Counted from the stretch's first letter, positions 17,324 through 27,365 are shown. The stretch: 64,000 nucleotides of DNA from Acidobacteria bacterium Ga0077534 (GCA_001464455.1 LNEI01000019.1:155054-219053); one strand, 5' to 3'. Numbers and translations are program-made. Notes: generated by a model not told the origin, from the letters alone.

Positions 17324-17838
17324 CCCTTGACCGCAAATGTTCTGGAGATCGAATCGGTCTGACTCCTGATGGAACGGAGCGAATCCTTTTGCCCGGTAAA
17401 ACGCAGAACGTAAACCGTGGTTTCATTTGCTTTTAGAAAATAGAAGCGTCCGCTCATATTTCGCCCTCCGGCTATGTATTCGAAATTATAGACCGCTCCT
17501 CGAAGCTTGCCGGTAAAGTTATCCTGAGTTCCTGCCGCAAATCCCTGTCTGAACTGAAGCCGTTTCTCTTCTTCTTCGACGATGTCCGCCATGATCGAAT
17601 CACGAGGCACCGTAACTTTACGAACCTCAAGATGCCCGTCGAAGCGGTCACCATACACATACTCGACATTGGGACTTGTCGCCGATGGCTTGACCGTCAT
17701 CTTCCATTTTCCTTCGGGTACAGTAAAATTGTAATCGACGGCCGGGTCCGAAAACACCGAGTCCTGGGCCGGAACCGCATAGGCGCCGATCACCAGAGCA
17801 CACAAGACGCTAAAGATGGAGAGCTTGATCGTTTTCAT
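17320..17838 (-). CDS. Exported protein of unknown function
   Basis: 172 residues with a Sec signal (about 1-24, ALVIGAYAVPAQD). The mature protein is a single small domain beginning VDYNFTVPEGKWKM, probably beta-rich, and not assignable from memory. Its stop codon shares CTAG with the larA stop on the other strand. It is transcribed divergently from the DUF1800 gene. Confidence 0.7.
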   Translation of the reverse strand: MKTIKLSIFSVLCALVIGAYAVPAQDSVFSDPAVDYNFTVPEGKWKMTVKPSATSPNVEYVYGDRFDGHLEVRKVTVPRDSIMADIVEEEEKRLQFRQGFAAGTQDNFTGKLRGAVYNFEYIAGGRNMSGRFYFLKANETTVYVLRFTGQKDSLRSIRSQTDSISRTFAVKG

Positions 17839-18033
17839 TTTTTCACTCGCGAGTTCGAAAACCTAGGTTATTTTAGCGTGTAATGCCGCATAACAAAAAT
17901 TTGATGTCGGCAGGCGTGCGGTTTGTTGTCCGGATTAGCATTTTCAAGATTTTTTCGGCCTTATAGCCTTTAGCAGCGTCTAAGTTTGCAGGAAGCATTG
18001 ATTGCAAAGAATTTATGCTGGGATAGTGAAATT

Positions 18034-20034
18034 ATGATAAAACGCATTTCTATTCTGAATCGGCTCGTCTCGCTGACCGCCATGACGGCTATTGTTATGC
18101 CAGGCCTGTTGTTCGCTGCCGACACGAAAAAGCCTGCAAAGCCGCTCAACGATGATCAAAAGATCCTTCATGTCCTTAACCGCCTTGGCTTTGGTGCCAA
18201 ACCGGGCGATATCGAACGCGTCAGAACCATCGGCGTAAAGAAATACATCGACCAACAGCTAAACCCTGCTTCGATCACCGACAACCTGGCTGAGGGAAAG
18301 CTGAAGAATCTCGAGATATTTAACATGACGACCGCGGAGGTTTTTGCGAAATATCCAAATCCCGGCGGCCTTATGCAAGCCCTTCAGCGGATGGAAAACG
18401 GCGGTCGACAAGCTGCACAGCCAAATGCGAATGCCGAAGAAATGACTGAGAAGGAGCGTCAGGATCGTCAGGCAAAGCTTCGCGAGATCTATCAGAAATA
18501 CGATCTGAAACCAGCTAATCAGCTCCTGCCGCAGATAACCGCAAACCGCCTTTTGCGTGCTGTTTATTCCGAGAGACAGCTGCAGGAGGTTATGGTCGAT
18601 TTCTGGCAGAATCACTTTAACGTTTTTGCCGGAAAGGCCGCCGTTCGCTGGTATATCCCTAGCTATGAACGCGACGTATTGCGAAAGAACGCCCTCGGCA
18701 ATTTCAAGGATCTTGTTGTTGGTACGGCACAGCATCCGGCGATGCTCTTTTACCTTGATAATTTTGAGTCGCGTGCGCAGAATACGCAGCAGCCAAGAGG
18801 AAATCAGATGGCCGACCGTCTTCGGCAGGCGATGCGCAATGGTCAGCTCCGCCCTCAAGCACGCGAACGGCTGAAGCAGCAGTTCGGCCTGACGGACGCG
18901 CAGCTCGATGAGCGTATCAAGCAGCTCAATGCAAATCCTCAGGCTGGTAATGCAAATCAAGCCCGTGCCGGCATTAACGAAAATTACGCTCGCGAACTGA
19001 TGGAGCTGCACACACTTGGTGTTGATGGCGGCTACACACCTAAAGACATCGTCGACGTAGCAAAGGCGTTTACCGGTTGGACGATCGTTGACCCTCGTGG
19101 ATATCGCCGCATTGCCGCCGGCGAGATAAATGGAAACGAAGAGCAGCGTCTCGCCCGCCTTCAGCGACAGATGGGCATTCCCGACGACGCACAGAGTGGT
19201 TCGTTCTATTTCAATTCGCGTTGGCACGAAAATGGCCCTAAGACCGTTCTTGGGCAAAAGGTCGACGAGGGCGGGATCAAGGATGGCTTAAAAGTGATCG
19301 ATATCCTGGTCTCGCATCCCTCAACGGCGAAATTCATAGCTAAGAAGCTTGCGGTAAAGTTTGTAAGCGATACGCCGACCGATGCACTCGTCGGACGCGT
19401 TGCAGATGCGTTTACTAAGTCTAAAGGTGACATCAAGACAACACTCCGGGCATTATTCGAAGATAAGGAATTTTTCGCTCCGGAAAATTACCGGGCAAAG
19501 ATCAAATCCCCGTTCGAGTTGGCCGTTAGCTCGATCCGTGCTCTCGGTGCCGACACAAATGGCGGTGCTCAAATGCTGGCCATGCTTAACAAACTCGGTG
19601 AGACGCCGTACGGCTATCAGGCTCCGACCGGGTATCCTGACACAGCGGAAGACTGGGTGAACACCGGAGCCTTGCTCGAACGCTTGAACTACGCGATCGC
19701 CCTCTCAAGTAATCAGATCGCTGGAACAAGGGTCGATCTAAAACGCTTTGAGGCGAAGGAGAAGACAGGAGTCCTCGACAAGGCGATAGAGCTGGTTCTG
19801 GCTGGTGAGATCTCACCAACGACCAAAGCTACGCTCTCCCGACAGATAGAACAACCTTTGCCGGAGGTCAAGGCACCGAACGAGGTCGATGACGAAGTGA
19901 TGGTCCCGAACATGCGTGAAGGCCAGGCCGGGGCACGCGGTCGGCAGGCACGCCTTTTAAGGCCGAGCGGCAATCCGGATGTTTTCAAGGTCGTAAGTTT
20001 GGTGCTTGGAACACCCGAGTTCCAGCGTCAATGA
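18034..20034 (+). CDS. DUF1800 domain exported protein
   Basis: About 666 residues from ATG 18034, which gives a Sec signal (TAMTAIVMPGLLFAA); the frame opens earlier at 17986 but without a signal. DUF1800 signatures: HVLNRLGFGAKPGDIERVR at the start, VMVDFWQNHFNVF, NENYARELMELHTLGVDGGY, PFELAVSSIRALGA. There is a Gln/Asn-rich insert at about residues 250-320. DUF1800 genes usually precede a DUF1501 sulfatase-like gene; none is here. Function unknown; thought to act in envelope or secretion processes. Confidence 0.9.
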   Translation: MIKRISILNRLVSLTAMTAIVMPGLLFAADTKKPAKPLNDDQKILHVLNRLGFGAKPGDIERVRTIGVKKYIDQQLNPASITDNLAEGKLKNLEIFNMTTAEVFAKYPNPGGLMQALQRMENGGRQAAQPNANAEEMTEKERQDRQAKLREIYQKYDLKPANQLLPQITANRLLRAVYSERQLQEVMVDFWQNHFNVFAGKAAVRWYIPSYERDVLRKNALGNFKDLVVGTAQHPAMLFYLDNFESRAQNTQQPRGNQMADRLRQAMRNGQLRPQARERLKQQFGLTDAQLDERIKQLNANPQAGNANQARAGINENYARELMELHTLGVDGGYTPKDIVDVAKAFTGWTIVDPRGYRRIAAGEINGNEEQRLARLQRQMGIPDDAQSGSFYFNSRWHENGPKTVLGQKVDEGGIKDGLKVIDILVSHPSTAKFIAKKLAVKFVSDTPTDALVGRVADAFTKSKGDIKTTLRALFEDKEFFAPENYRAKIKSPFELAVSSIRALGADTNGGAQMLAMLNKLGETPYGYQAPTGYPDTAEDWVNTGALLERLNYAIALSSNQIAGTRVDLKRFEAKEKTGVLDKAIELVLAGEISPTTKATLSRQIEQPLPEVKAPNEVDDEVMVPNMREGQAGARGRQARLLRPSGNPDVFKVVSLVLGTPEFQRQ

Positions 20035-20105
20035 TCAAGGGGCGAACTAACCTTAGAAGCCGGCATCCGCTAGTCACGGTTGTCGGCTATTTTTTCCGAC
20101 AGAAT

Positions 20106-21095
20106 ATGAAATTTGTCATGGTCATTTTGATATTGGTGTTCGCCGTGTTCGCTTCCGCTCAGCAGAAAGAGCCGAGCAAAGCGTTTGAGGCTGCGGCAAA
20201 ATACTCGCGCGATCATCGCGGCATCGCGGTCGTCGTGATGAAGGGTGATAAGGTCGTTTTCGAAGATTATGCAATGCAAGGGACCAAGGATCTGCCGTGG
20301 ATGCTTGCGAGTGGAACAAAATCATTTTCCGGTGTAATGTTCGCCGCTGCCATTGAGGACAAGTTGATCTCGGGCTTCGATGAAAAGGTTGCCGACACGA
20401 TCACCGAATGGAAAAGCGATCCCCGAAAATCAAAGGTCACGATACGACAGTTGTTGTCACTCACCAGCGGCATCGATGCCGGACAAATTGGACGCGTTCC
20501 GAGCTATTCCGAGGCGATCCAGTCGCCCGCCCGGCACGACCCCGGCACCAGATTCGAGTACGGGCCGGTTCCGTTTCAAATCTTCGGTGAGGTTCTGACC
20601 AGAAAACTTAAACCTCGTGCCGAAACCGTCGATAGTTATCTAAAAAAGCGCATCCTGGAACCACTGGGGATAAAAGTATCTCTTTGGCGAAAAAATGCCA
20701 ACCAGCCGCTGCTGCCTCAGGGAGCCGTCATCTCGGCAGCCGAATGGATCAAATTTGGCCAGTTTCTAAAGGACCGTGGCAAGTGGAACGGCAAGCAGCT
20801 GATCGCCGCAAAGCTGCTGGACGAACTCACTATCGGATCCAAAACCAATCCGGCTTACGGCATTACTTTCTGGCTTAATGAAGACGGGATCGGGCCGTCG
20901 GGCGGTGAGAGGCTCAGCATTTCGGGCGATATCGGCAAGAAAATGTCCGCTTCAACAAAGATCTACATGGCGGCCGGAGCAGGTAATCAGCGGCTCTACA
21001 TAATTCCTTCCGAAGATATGGCCGTTGTCAGGTTTGGAGCGTTTGGTGACTATGACGATCGCGAATTCATCGGTAAACTGCTCGGGGCCAAATAA
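20106..21095 (+). CDS. Serine hydrolase, class C beta-lactamase fold
   Basis: About 329 residues with a signal peptide (VMVILILVFAVFASA). The nucleophile motif is Ser69-Gly-Thr-Lys72 in LASGTKSFSG, and a Tyr motif lies in FEYGPVPFQ. These are penicillin-binding-protein-like esterases or peptidases. An earlier in-frame ATG at 20031 overlaps the DUF1800 stop (ATGA) and would add a 25-residue basic leader; I prefer 20106 for the signal, but coupling to DUF1800 is possible. Confidence 0.85.
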   Translation: MKFVMVILILVFAVFASAQQKEPSKAFEAAAKYSRDHRGIAVVVMKGDKVVFEDYAMQGTKDLPWMLASGTKSFSGVMFAAAIEDKLISGFDEKVADTITEWKSDPRKSKVTIRQLLSLTSGIDAGQIGRVPSYSEAIQSPARHDPGTRFEYGPVPFQIFGEVLTRKLKPRAETVDSYLKKRILEPLGIKVSLWRKNANQPLLPQGAVISAAEWIKFGQFLKDRGKWNGKQLIAAKLLDELTIGSKTNPAYGITFWLNEDGIGPSGGERLSISGDIGKKMSASTKIYMAAGAGNQRLYIIPSEDMAVVRFGAFGDYDDREFIGKLLGAK

Positions 21096-21097
21096 CG

Positions 21098-21805
21098 CTA
21101 CTTTCGTCCCAGGGCAAAAAGCTTGATCAGAGCAAGCCCGGCTATAAAACCGCCAATATGCGCCGCGTACGCGACTCCGCCCCCGGACGAAGGGGCGAGA
21201 TATCCCTGAATGATCTGAAACGCTATCCAAAGGCCCAGGGCCACAAACGCTGGAACCGTGGTCAGGTGGTAAAAGATTATTGCTCTGACCTCATTCCGCG
21301 GGAATAAGAGCAGGTATCCACCCAGCACACCAGATATTGCACCCGAGGCTCCCAGCATCGGGATCACGGAACTCGTGTCCATCATGATCTGCGCTATTGA
21401 AGCTGCGATACCAACACAGATGTAGAATAAAAAGTAACGGACGTGGCCGAGCAGATTCTCAAGATTATCCCCGAAAACAAAGAGGAACATCATGTTACCG
21501 AGAATATGCATGATGCTCCCGTGCATGAACATCGAACTCAAGAAATTGAAGTAAACCGGTAACGGGGTAGGATAATGCGGCACCTCGCCGATGATCTTTC
21601 CGGCCGAGTCCTTGAAGTCGATGATCCCACTTAGGTCGGTTCCCGACGTGATCTCACGCGGTACAAGCGAAAACGCGTACGAAAAAGCGTCATTGGTCCC
21701 CAATTGCTGCAGCAGCAGAAATACAAGAACGTTGACCGCGATCAAGACCCAATTCACGATCGGCATGATCGTATGGCCTCTGTTGTCATCACCGATTGGA
21801 AACAT
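21098..21805 (-). CDS. Rhomboid intramembrane serine protease
   Basis: 235 residues, about six to seven helices. The catalytic dyad is Ser154 in LGASGAISGVLGGY and His216 in AAHIGGFIAG; the HGSIMHILGNMMFLFVFG segment carries the conserved His/Asn of the oxyanion region. It cleaves transmembrane substrates. It follows the Uma2 gene by 11 nt on the minus strand and converges on the serine hydrolase with a 2-nt gap. Confidence 0.93.
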   Translation of the reverse strand: MFPIGDDNRGHTIMPIVNWVLIAVNVLVFLLLQQLGTNDAFSYAFSLVPREITSGTDLSGIIDFKDSAGKIIGEVPHYPTPLPVYFNFLSSMFMHGSIMHILGNMMFLFVFGDNLENLLGHVRYFLFYICVGIAASIAQIMMDTSSVIPMLGASGAISGVLGGYLLLFPRNEVRAIIFYHLTTVPAFVALGLWIAFQIIQGYLAPSSGGGVAYAAHIGGFIAGLALIKLFALGRK

Positions 21806-21816
21806 TTTTGGAAAAC

Positions 21817-22413
21817 TTAGGACAAAAGTTCATCTACCAAAAGCGAAAGCCCGTCCAGCAAGGCCGACTTGATCATATCGCCCGCTTTGAAGATCTCGGT
21901 CGTTCTATACATCCCAAACTCGGGATTCGTGTAAACTTCGACGATCTGATCCGGTATGTTGACGATCCAAAATTCCGGTATCTTGTTCGAGGCATATAAA
22001 GGCAGCTTTGTACTCCGGTCGATCCGCAATGAAGTCTCCGCTACCTCGATGACCAGAAGTGTTTCTTCGGGCGTTGGATGACGGCGTCCGTCATATTTGG
22101 TCAAGTCAGCGAGAACGATGTCCGGTTCCGGCTCGTCGTAATCGCCGAGACGCAGTGGGTTCTGAACACTGACCAAAACGGACTCCGGCATATGTCGGGA
22201 AAAGAATCGGTTGAGAAAATTAACCAGCCAAGCGTGTTTATCCCCGATGCTCATTTTCCTTACTAATTCTCCATCAATGATCTCAGACTTCTCAAAGTCT
22301 TGAACGTCGATCAAGCCGAGCTCATACATCCTGTAGTACTCGTCGACCGGGAGACGCAGACGAACGGGCGGCCGAGTAACTGAAGGCATGCCTGAGATTT
22401 CATTTCGGATCAT
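21817..22413 (-). CDS. Uma2 family protein (DUF820)
   Basis: About 198 residues with a PD-(D/E)XK nuclease-like fold. Motifs: LPVDEYYRM, IDGELVRKMSIGDKH, PEPDIVLADL and TLLVIEVAETSLRIDR (the acidic-EVA core of the active site). These proteins are abundant in cyanobacteria and some Acidobacteria; their role is unsettled. ATG 22413 is the first ATG; ATG 22389 is an alternative start. It may be co-transcribed with the symporter gene 24 nt upstream. Confidence 0.88.
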   Translation of the reverse strand: MIRNEISGMPSVTRPPVRLRLPVDEYYRMYELGLIDVQDFEKSEIIDGELVRKMSIGDKHAWLVNFLNRFFSRHMPESVLVSVQNPLRLGDYDEPEPDIVLADLTKYDGRRHPTPEETLLVIEVAETSLRIDRSTKLPLYASNKIPEFWIVNIPDQIVEVYTNPEFGMYRTTEIFKAGDMIKSALLDGLSLLVDELLS

Positions 22414-22443
22414 AATCACAATATACTCTCAATCACGCGCAAC

Positions 22444-23847
22444 TCAAACTTTTTCCGGCTCTTGCATAAGCTCAAATCCCTCGCTCCGGGCAACAAAAGT
22501 GGCCGCGGTCAGATCACCAACAACATTGAGCGTGGTACGGCACATATCGAGTATGCGGTCGACGCCGAGAATGATCGCGATCAATGCCGGATCGATACCT
22601 ATCATCGCAAGGATACCGATAATGAACGGTATAGAACCAGACGGTACGCCCGCTGTGCCGATACCGCCTAGGATCGCGAGATATACGACCATCAACTGGA
22701 TCGAGAGCGTTAGATCGACACCCGCAAGTTGGGCTATGAACAGCACCGTGACGCCCTCGTACAAGGCAGTGCCATTCTGATTTGCCGTGGCCCCGACCGT
22801 GAGGACGAAATTGTTGATCTCCTTCGGAACACCGAGATTCTCATGTGAGACGCGAAGGGCAGTCGGCAGCGTTGCGTTTGACGATGAGGTGGAGAAAGCC
22901 GTGACGATCACTGTCCAGCTTCGTCTAAAAAACTCGATGGGGTTGATCCTGGACAGTAACCAAACAGAAAGCGAATAGACACCGAAGAAATGCAGGCCGA
23001 GCCCCAGCAGGACGGTAGCGACGAACCAGCCAAGCGATCTCAGAAGATCTATGCCAAAAACCGCAATATTCGTGAAAATAAGGCAAGCCACGGCGTACGG
23101 AGCGAACTTCATTATAATGTCGATTATCTTCGACGTTATCGCGAACAGAGACTCCATCACGCTTACGAACGGTGCCGAGACGGGTGCCGGCAGCAGCGTG
23201 ATCGCAATGCCTATGATGAGAGCAAAGAACATGATGTGGAGCATGTTCGGATTCTCGCCCGCGATCGAGTTGAAGACACTCTTGGGGACGATGGTCTTAA
23301 CCGCCTGCATAAGCGGTGAATCGGCTTTTGCTGCCTCGGCGGCCTTTTTCTGGGCGTCGGTTGCTGTCGTAGCCCCGCTGCTGTATTTCTCCTTCAGCTG
23401 AGCGGCGATCTCCGGGCTGACCTTTTCGCCGGGACGGATCGTATTTGCGAGCCCAAGGCCGATAACGACGGAAATTGCGGAAATTATGATGCAATAGGCG
23501 AACGATTTCAGACCGATCCTGCCCAGTTTCCGAATGTCTCCAATGCCCGCAACACCAACAACAAGCGACGAAAAGACAAGTGGCACGACGATCATCAGCA
23601 GCAGATTCAGAAACAGGGTGCCGATCGGCTGCGTGATGTTCGCGATCGTCCACGTCACGTTCGCATCATTGCCGCCGAGAGTCTGATTTGCGATCAACCC
23701 ACCGGCGATGCCCACAACCAGCCCGATGAGGATCTTGGTATGAAGAGCCATGCCCTTCGGCTTGTCGGGGGTGTTGTCATTGAGATCGGTCGCCATATCA
23801 CGCTCGTAAGCGTCACCCGATGGTTGCTTGTCGTCCTGTTCGGCCAT
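22444..23847 (-). CDS. Dicarboxylate/amino acid:cation symporter
   Basis: 467 residues, DAACS/GltP family: Na+- or H+-coupled uptake of glutamate, aspartate or C4-dicarboxylates. The re-entrant loop FSTSSSNATLPTALR and the substrate-binding TVGATANQNGTALYEG are diagnostic. A charged insert of about 50 residues with an Ala/Lys-rich stretch lies in the 3-4 region. A good ribosome site (AGGAG) precedes the ATG. It is divergent from the GlcD-type oxidase, so lactate/glycolate or dicarboxylate use could be linked, which is inference. Confidence 0.92.
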   Translation of the reverse strand: MAEQDDKQPSGDAYERDMATDLNDNTPDKPKGMALHTKILIGLVVGIAGGLIANQTLGGNDANVTWTIANITQPIGTLFLNLLLMIVVPLVFSSLVVGVAGIGDIRKLGRIGLKSFAYCIIISAISVVIGLGLANTIRPGEKVSPEIAAQLKEKYSSGATTATDAQKKAAEAAKADSPLMQAVKTIVPKSVFNSIAGENPNMLHIMFFALIIGIAITLLPAPVSAPFVSVMESLFAITSKIIDIIMKFAPYAVACLIFTNIAVFGIDLLRSLGWFVATVLLGLGLHFFGVYSLSVWLLSRINPIEFFRRSWTVIVTAFSTSSSNATLPTALRVSHENLGVPKEINNFVLTVGATANQNGTALYEGVTVLFIAQLAGVDLTLSIQLMVVYLAILGGIGTAGVPSGSIPFIIGILAMIGIDPALIAIILGVDRILDMCRTTLNVVGDLTAATFVARSEGFELMQEPEKV

Positions 23848-23949
23848 TTATTGCTCCTTGGTTGTGTTCGTCTGAAGTTTTTGTGAGTTTAGCAGACCTT
23901 GCGTTTTCGGTAAATGCGAAGGGCCGCTGAATGGAATATCATATTTTTG

Positions 23950-25380
23950 ATGGCAACCTTCGAATCAATACATTTTGAGTCCACCGGCCGCAAGACGACC
24001 CCCGCATCCACTCCGGAAGTTCTGGAAGGCTTGCGAGCGATCGTCAGTGCAGAGAACGTCGTTGTCGACCCGACCCGGGTTGAACCGTACGGAGCCGATG
24101 CTGTAAAAGAAAAATTTCCGCCCGAAGCCGTCGTTTTTCCAGAATCGACAGCTGAGATGGTGGCGATCCTAAAACTCGCCAACAAGTATCGATTTCCCGT
24201 AACGGCTCGCGGCGGCGGCGTTGGCTACACCGGCGGAGCTGTCCCGGTCGACGGCGGGATAGTGATAGGAACGGACCGAATGAAAAAGATCATCGAGCTG
24301 AATGTTGATGATCTGTATGTCGTCTGTCAGCCTGGGCTAACTACATACGATATCCAACAGGCGGCCGCCGAGAAGGGGTTGATGTTTGCACCTGATCCAG
24401 CTAGTTACAAAGACAGCTTTATTGGCGGAAATATCGCCGAAAACGCCGGCGGAATGCGAACGCCAAAATATGGCGTGACCAAGCACCACGTACTTGGCCT
24501 GGAAGTTGTGACGGCGACGGGCGAGATCATCCGCACCGGCGGCAAGACGGTCAAGAACGTCGTCGGTTTTGATCTGACCGGGCTGATCTGCGGAAGCGAG
24601 GGAATGCTCGGGATCATCACAGAGGCGACGTTGAAGTTGCTGCCGATGCCTGAAGCGACTTCGACCGTTCGGGCGAATTTTCATTCGATGGAGGCCGCTT
24701 GCAAAGTGCTCACCAAGTTCACTCCTCACGGCCTTCTGCCGATGGCGATGGAGGTCATCGACAAATTCTGCGTCGCGGCGGTCGAGGAAAACTTCGCTTT
24801 CGGGCTGTCGAAGGAAGCTGAGGCGATCTTGCTCGTCGCTGTGGACGGTTCGAAAGAGGAAGTTGAGCGAAGCGCGGTACTCATCGAGCAGATCATTGCC
24901 GAAAACGGAGGCTTCGACATCCTCCGGGCCAGATCGAAAGAGGAAGAAGACAAGCTGTGGGATGTTCGCCGCGCCATCTCGCCCAGCCTGATGAAGTACG
25001 GCACGCTCAAGATCAACGAGGATGTCGTCGTACCGCGCTCAAAGGTGCCGGAACTTGTCGCCGAGATCGAAAGGATCGGCAAAAAGCACGATACTTTTGT
25101 TGCCAACTTCGGACACGCCGGTGACGGAAATATTCATGTCAATTTCGTAGTGGACCGCGAAGATCCAGCCGCAATTGCCCGTGCCCGCGAATGCGTTTCA
25201 GAAACATTCCAGCTCTCCGTCGCCCTCGGCGGCACGATCTCTGGCGAGCACGGCATCGGCTACGTGAAATCCCAGTACATGCACTACGCCATCGATAAGC
25301 CGACGCTCGAGATAATGAAGGGGATTAAAAGGGTCTTCGACCCGAACGGCATCTTGAATCCCGGTAAGATGTTTGTGTAA
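23950..25380 (+). CDS. GlcD-type FAD-linked oxidase
   Basis: About 476 residues: a PCMH FAD-binding domain (VTARGGGVGYTGGAVPVDGG and NAGGMRTPKYGVT, GSEGMLGIITEATLKL) followed by the FAD-oxidase C-terminal domain (NFGHAGDGNIHVNF, SGEHGIGYVK). Members oxidise glycolate, D-lactate or other 2-hydroxyacids. ATG 23950 begins just before the conserved part; the frame opens at 23914. No glcE/glcF partners follow, which favours a single-subunit D-lactate-dehydrogenase-like enzyme. Confidence 0.9.
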   Translation: MATFESIHFESTGRKTTPASTPEVLEGLRAIVSAENVVVDPTRVEPYGADAVKEKFPPEAVVFPESTAEMVAILKLANKYRFPVTARGGGVGYTGGAVPVDGGIVIGTDRMKKIIELNVDDLYVVCQPGLTTYDIQQAAAEKGLMFAPDPASYKDSFIGGNIAENAGGMRTPKYGVTKHHVLGLEVVTATGEIIRTGGKTVKNVVGFDLTGLICGSEGMLGIITEATLKLLPMPEATSTVRANFHSMEAACKVLTKFTPHGLLPMAMEVIDKFCVAAVEENFAFGLSKEAEAILLVAVDGSKEEVERSAVLIEQIIAENGGFDILRARSKEEEDKLWDVRRAISPSLMKYGTLKINEDVVVPRSKVPELVAEIERIGKKHDTFVANFGHAGDGNIHVNFVVDREDPAAIARARECVSETFQLSVALGGTISGEHGIGYVKSQYMHYAIDKPTLEIMKGIKRVFDPNGILNPGKMFV

Positions 25381-25392
25381 TATCAGCGAACG

Positions 25393-25911
25393 ATGAAATT
25401 AATCACCTTGTCTTTCTTTGCCGGAGCGATCCTGATCCTGGCATTCGCTCCGGCCGCATTTGGCCAGTCCAAGAATAAGACGATCGTTCTCGTCCGCCAC
25501 GCAGAAAAAGCTGTAGTCCCGCCAACAGAACCCGACCCGCACCTTTCGAGCGAGGGCGAGGAGCGCGCCAAGAGGCTGATGAAAGCGGTTGCACGAAAGT
25601 ATAAGCCTCACGAGATCTTCGCGACCAATTACAAACGCACTCGCCTAACCGCCGAGCCTACCGCGAAGAAACGCGGAAAACAGGTCCAGACCTATGACCC
25701 CTCAAAGCACGCCGATCTGGTCGCACAGATTATGGCGAGTAAGACCGACCACTACCTGATAGTCGGGCACAGCAACACGATCCCCGCACTGGCAAATCTT
25801 CTGGCCAAAAAGGAATTGTTCAGAAATCTGCTAGAGATCGAATACGGTGTTTACTGGGTGATTCGAATGAAAAACGGCCAGCTCACCAAGATCGAGATGT
25901 TCCCGTATTGA
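25393..25911 (+). CDS. Exported histidine phosphatase family protein
   Basis: 172 residues with a Sec signal (about 1-24) and the phosphoglycerate-mutase/SixA-like core. The catalytic His is in IVLVRHAEKA and the second in YLIVGHSNTIPAL. Expected in the periplasm. It starts 12 nt after the oxidase stop. Substrate unknown. Confidence 0.85.
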   Translation: MKLITLSFFAGAILILAFAPAAFGQSKNKTIVLVRHAEKAVVPPTEPDPHLSSEGEERAKRLMKAVARKYKPHEIFATNYKRTRLTAEPTAKKRGKQVQTYDPSKHADLVAQIMASKTDHYLIVGHSNTIPALANLLAKKELFRNLLEIEYGVYWVIRMKNGQLTKIEMFPY

Positions 25912-25919
25912 TCCCCCAC

Positions 25920-26582
25920 ATGCGTATTCTGACAATTCTCATCTTTCTGCTTTCGACCTTCTGCACGTTTGCCCAGTCCCTCGAAACCCGCAAGACGTCC
26001 GTCGTCTGGAAGATCGATAATGTTAAGAAGATCGGCGGGCATCCAGTCGAAGTGCTTGGATCGCCGCGAGTCGTAAAAACCGATCGCGGCAATGCGGTCG
26101 TCTTCGACGGAGTGCGGGACGGGATATTTATTCAAAACAATCCGCTGGCCGGTGCTGACAAATTTACGATCGAAGCAGTTTTCCGGCCCGACGAAGGCGG
26201 CGGGGCCGAGCAGCGTTGGCTTCACATCGAAGATAAAGAGAACGTCGAAAGCCGAGCGATGCTCGAATCTCGCCTCAGTGGCAAGGAGTGGTTTCTCGAC
26301 ACTTTCTTAAAATCCGGCGATAATCGCATGCCTTTATACGCCGAGAATTTTAAACACCCAACCGGCCAGTGGTTTCACGTAGCTCTCGTCTACGACGGCA
26401 CCGAAATGCGGCACTACATTGATGGAAAGCTCGAACTCTCGGGAAAAATAGATCTCAGGACCTTCGGCAAAGGGGTCACTTCAATAGGCGTGCGGCAGAA
26501 CAAGGTCTTCTGGTTCAAGGGAGCGGTGCTCAAGGCCCGTTTTACCCACCGTCCACTTCCTCCGGCTGAGTTCATGAAATAG
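25920..26582 (+). CDS. Exported LamG/concanavalin-like protein
   Basis: About 220 residues from ATG 25920, with a signal peptide (LTILIFLLSTFCTFAQ). The mature part resembles a LamG/laminin-G jelly-roll: KFTIEAVFRPDEGGGAEQ, QWFHVALVYDGTEMRHYIDG, TSIGVRQNKVFWFKGAV. Such domains bind carbohydrate or protein. It lies 8 nt after the phosphatase gene and converges on proB with an 11-bp overlap. Confidence 0.8.
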   Translation: MRILTILIFLLSTFCTFAQSLETRKTSVVWKIDNVKKIGGHPVEVLGSPRVVKTDRGNAVVFDGVRDGIFIQNNPLAGADKFTIEAVFRPDEGGGAEQRWLHIEDKENVESRAMLESRLSGKEWFLDTFLKSGDNRMPLYAENFKHPTGQWFHVALVYDGTEMRHYIDGKLELSGKIDLRTFGKGVTSIGVRQNKVFWFKGAVLKARFTHRPLPPAEFMK

Positions 26583-27336
26583 TGAATTTCGTGAAAGCGA
26601 TCTTTCCTGCGAGTGCACTGATCATAAAATTCGGCATACCGCCGTTCACTATCCAAGTTTCAGTATTTGTTTCCTGACAGATCATCGCGGCCTCGAGTTT
26701 TGAATTCATCCCGCCGGTTCCAAGGCCGGAATCGCGTTCCTCGACCAGAGAACGAGCCTCATTGATATCTTTTATCTCAGAAATAAGCCGAGCATCAGCA
26801 TGAAGATGTGGATTCTTGTCAAAAACGCCATCGATGTCGCTTGCAAGGACGAGCAGATCGGCTTCGATCAGGGTTGCGACGAGCGCTGAGAGCTTGTCGT
26901 TGTCGCCCAATAGGATCTCTTCGACAGACGTCGTGTCGTTTTCGTTGATGATCGGCAGGTAGTTGTATTTCAGGAGTTCAGTGATCGTGTTGAGCGTATT
27001 TTGCCGTGAGGTTTCGTTCTCAAAATCACGATACGTCATCAAACACTGCGCGGTTGGGATTCCGAAGTCGGAGAAAACCTCGTTATATGTCCGCATCAGC
27101 AGCGGCTGGCCGATGGCGGCCATCGCCTGTTTTGATTCGATGGGTTTACCGGCATCCTTGATGTTTATGTACTGCTTTGCCGCAGCGATCGCCCCGGACG
27201 AGACGAGGACGATGTCATACTCCTCGCGAAGCTCTAGTATCTGCCGCCCGATGTCCTCGATCTTGCCGCGAGAGATCAGCTTTGTTCCGCTCGTAAGCGT
27301 TGAGGTTCCGATTTTTAGGACGAGTTTCTTTTTCAT
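26572..27336 (-). CDS. proB: Glutamate 5-kinase
   Basis: First step of proline synthesis: phosphorylates the glutamate gamma-carboxylate. Amino-acid-kinase signatures: VLKIGTSTLTSG, LVSSGAIAAA, NENDTTSVEE, LASDIDGVFDKNPH, GLGTGGMNSKLEAA. At 254 residues it lacks the C-terminal PUA domain found in many ProB enzymes of about 370 residues. The gene lies 29 nt downstream of proA, the reverse of the common proB-proA order. Confidence 0.93.
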   Translation of the reverse strand: MKKKLVLKIGTSTLTSGTKLISRGKIEDIGRQILELREEYDIVLVSSGAIAAAKQYINIKDAGKPIESKQAMAAIGQPLLMRTYNEVFSDFGIPTAQCLMTYRDFENETSRQNTLNTITELLKYNYLPIINENDTTSVEEILLGDNDKLSALVATLIEADLLVLASDIDGVFDKNPHLHADARLISEIKDINEARSLVEERDSGLGTGGMNSKLEAAMICQETNTETWIVNGGMPNFMISALAGKIAFTKFTIS

Positions 27337-27365
27337 GTCTCAAGCCGGGAACGCAGGCCAATACG

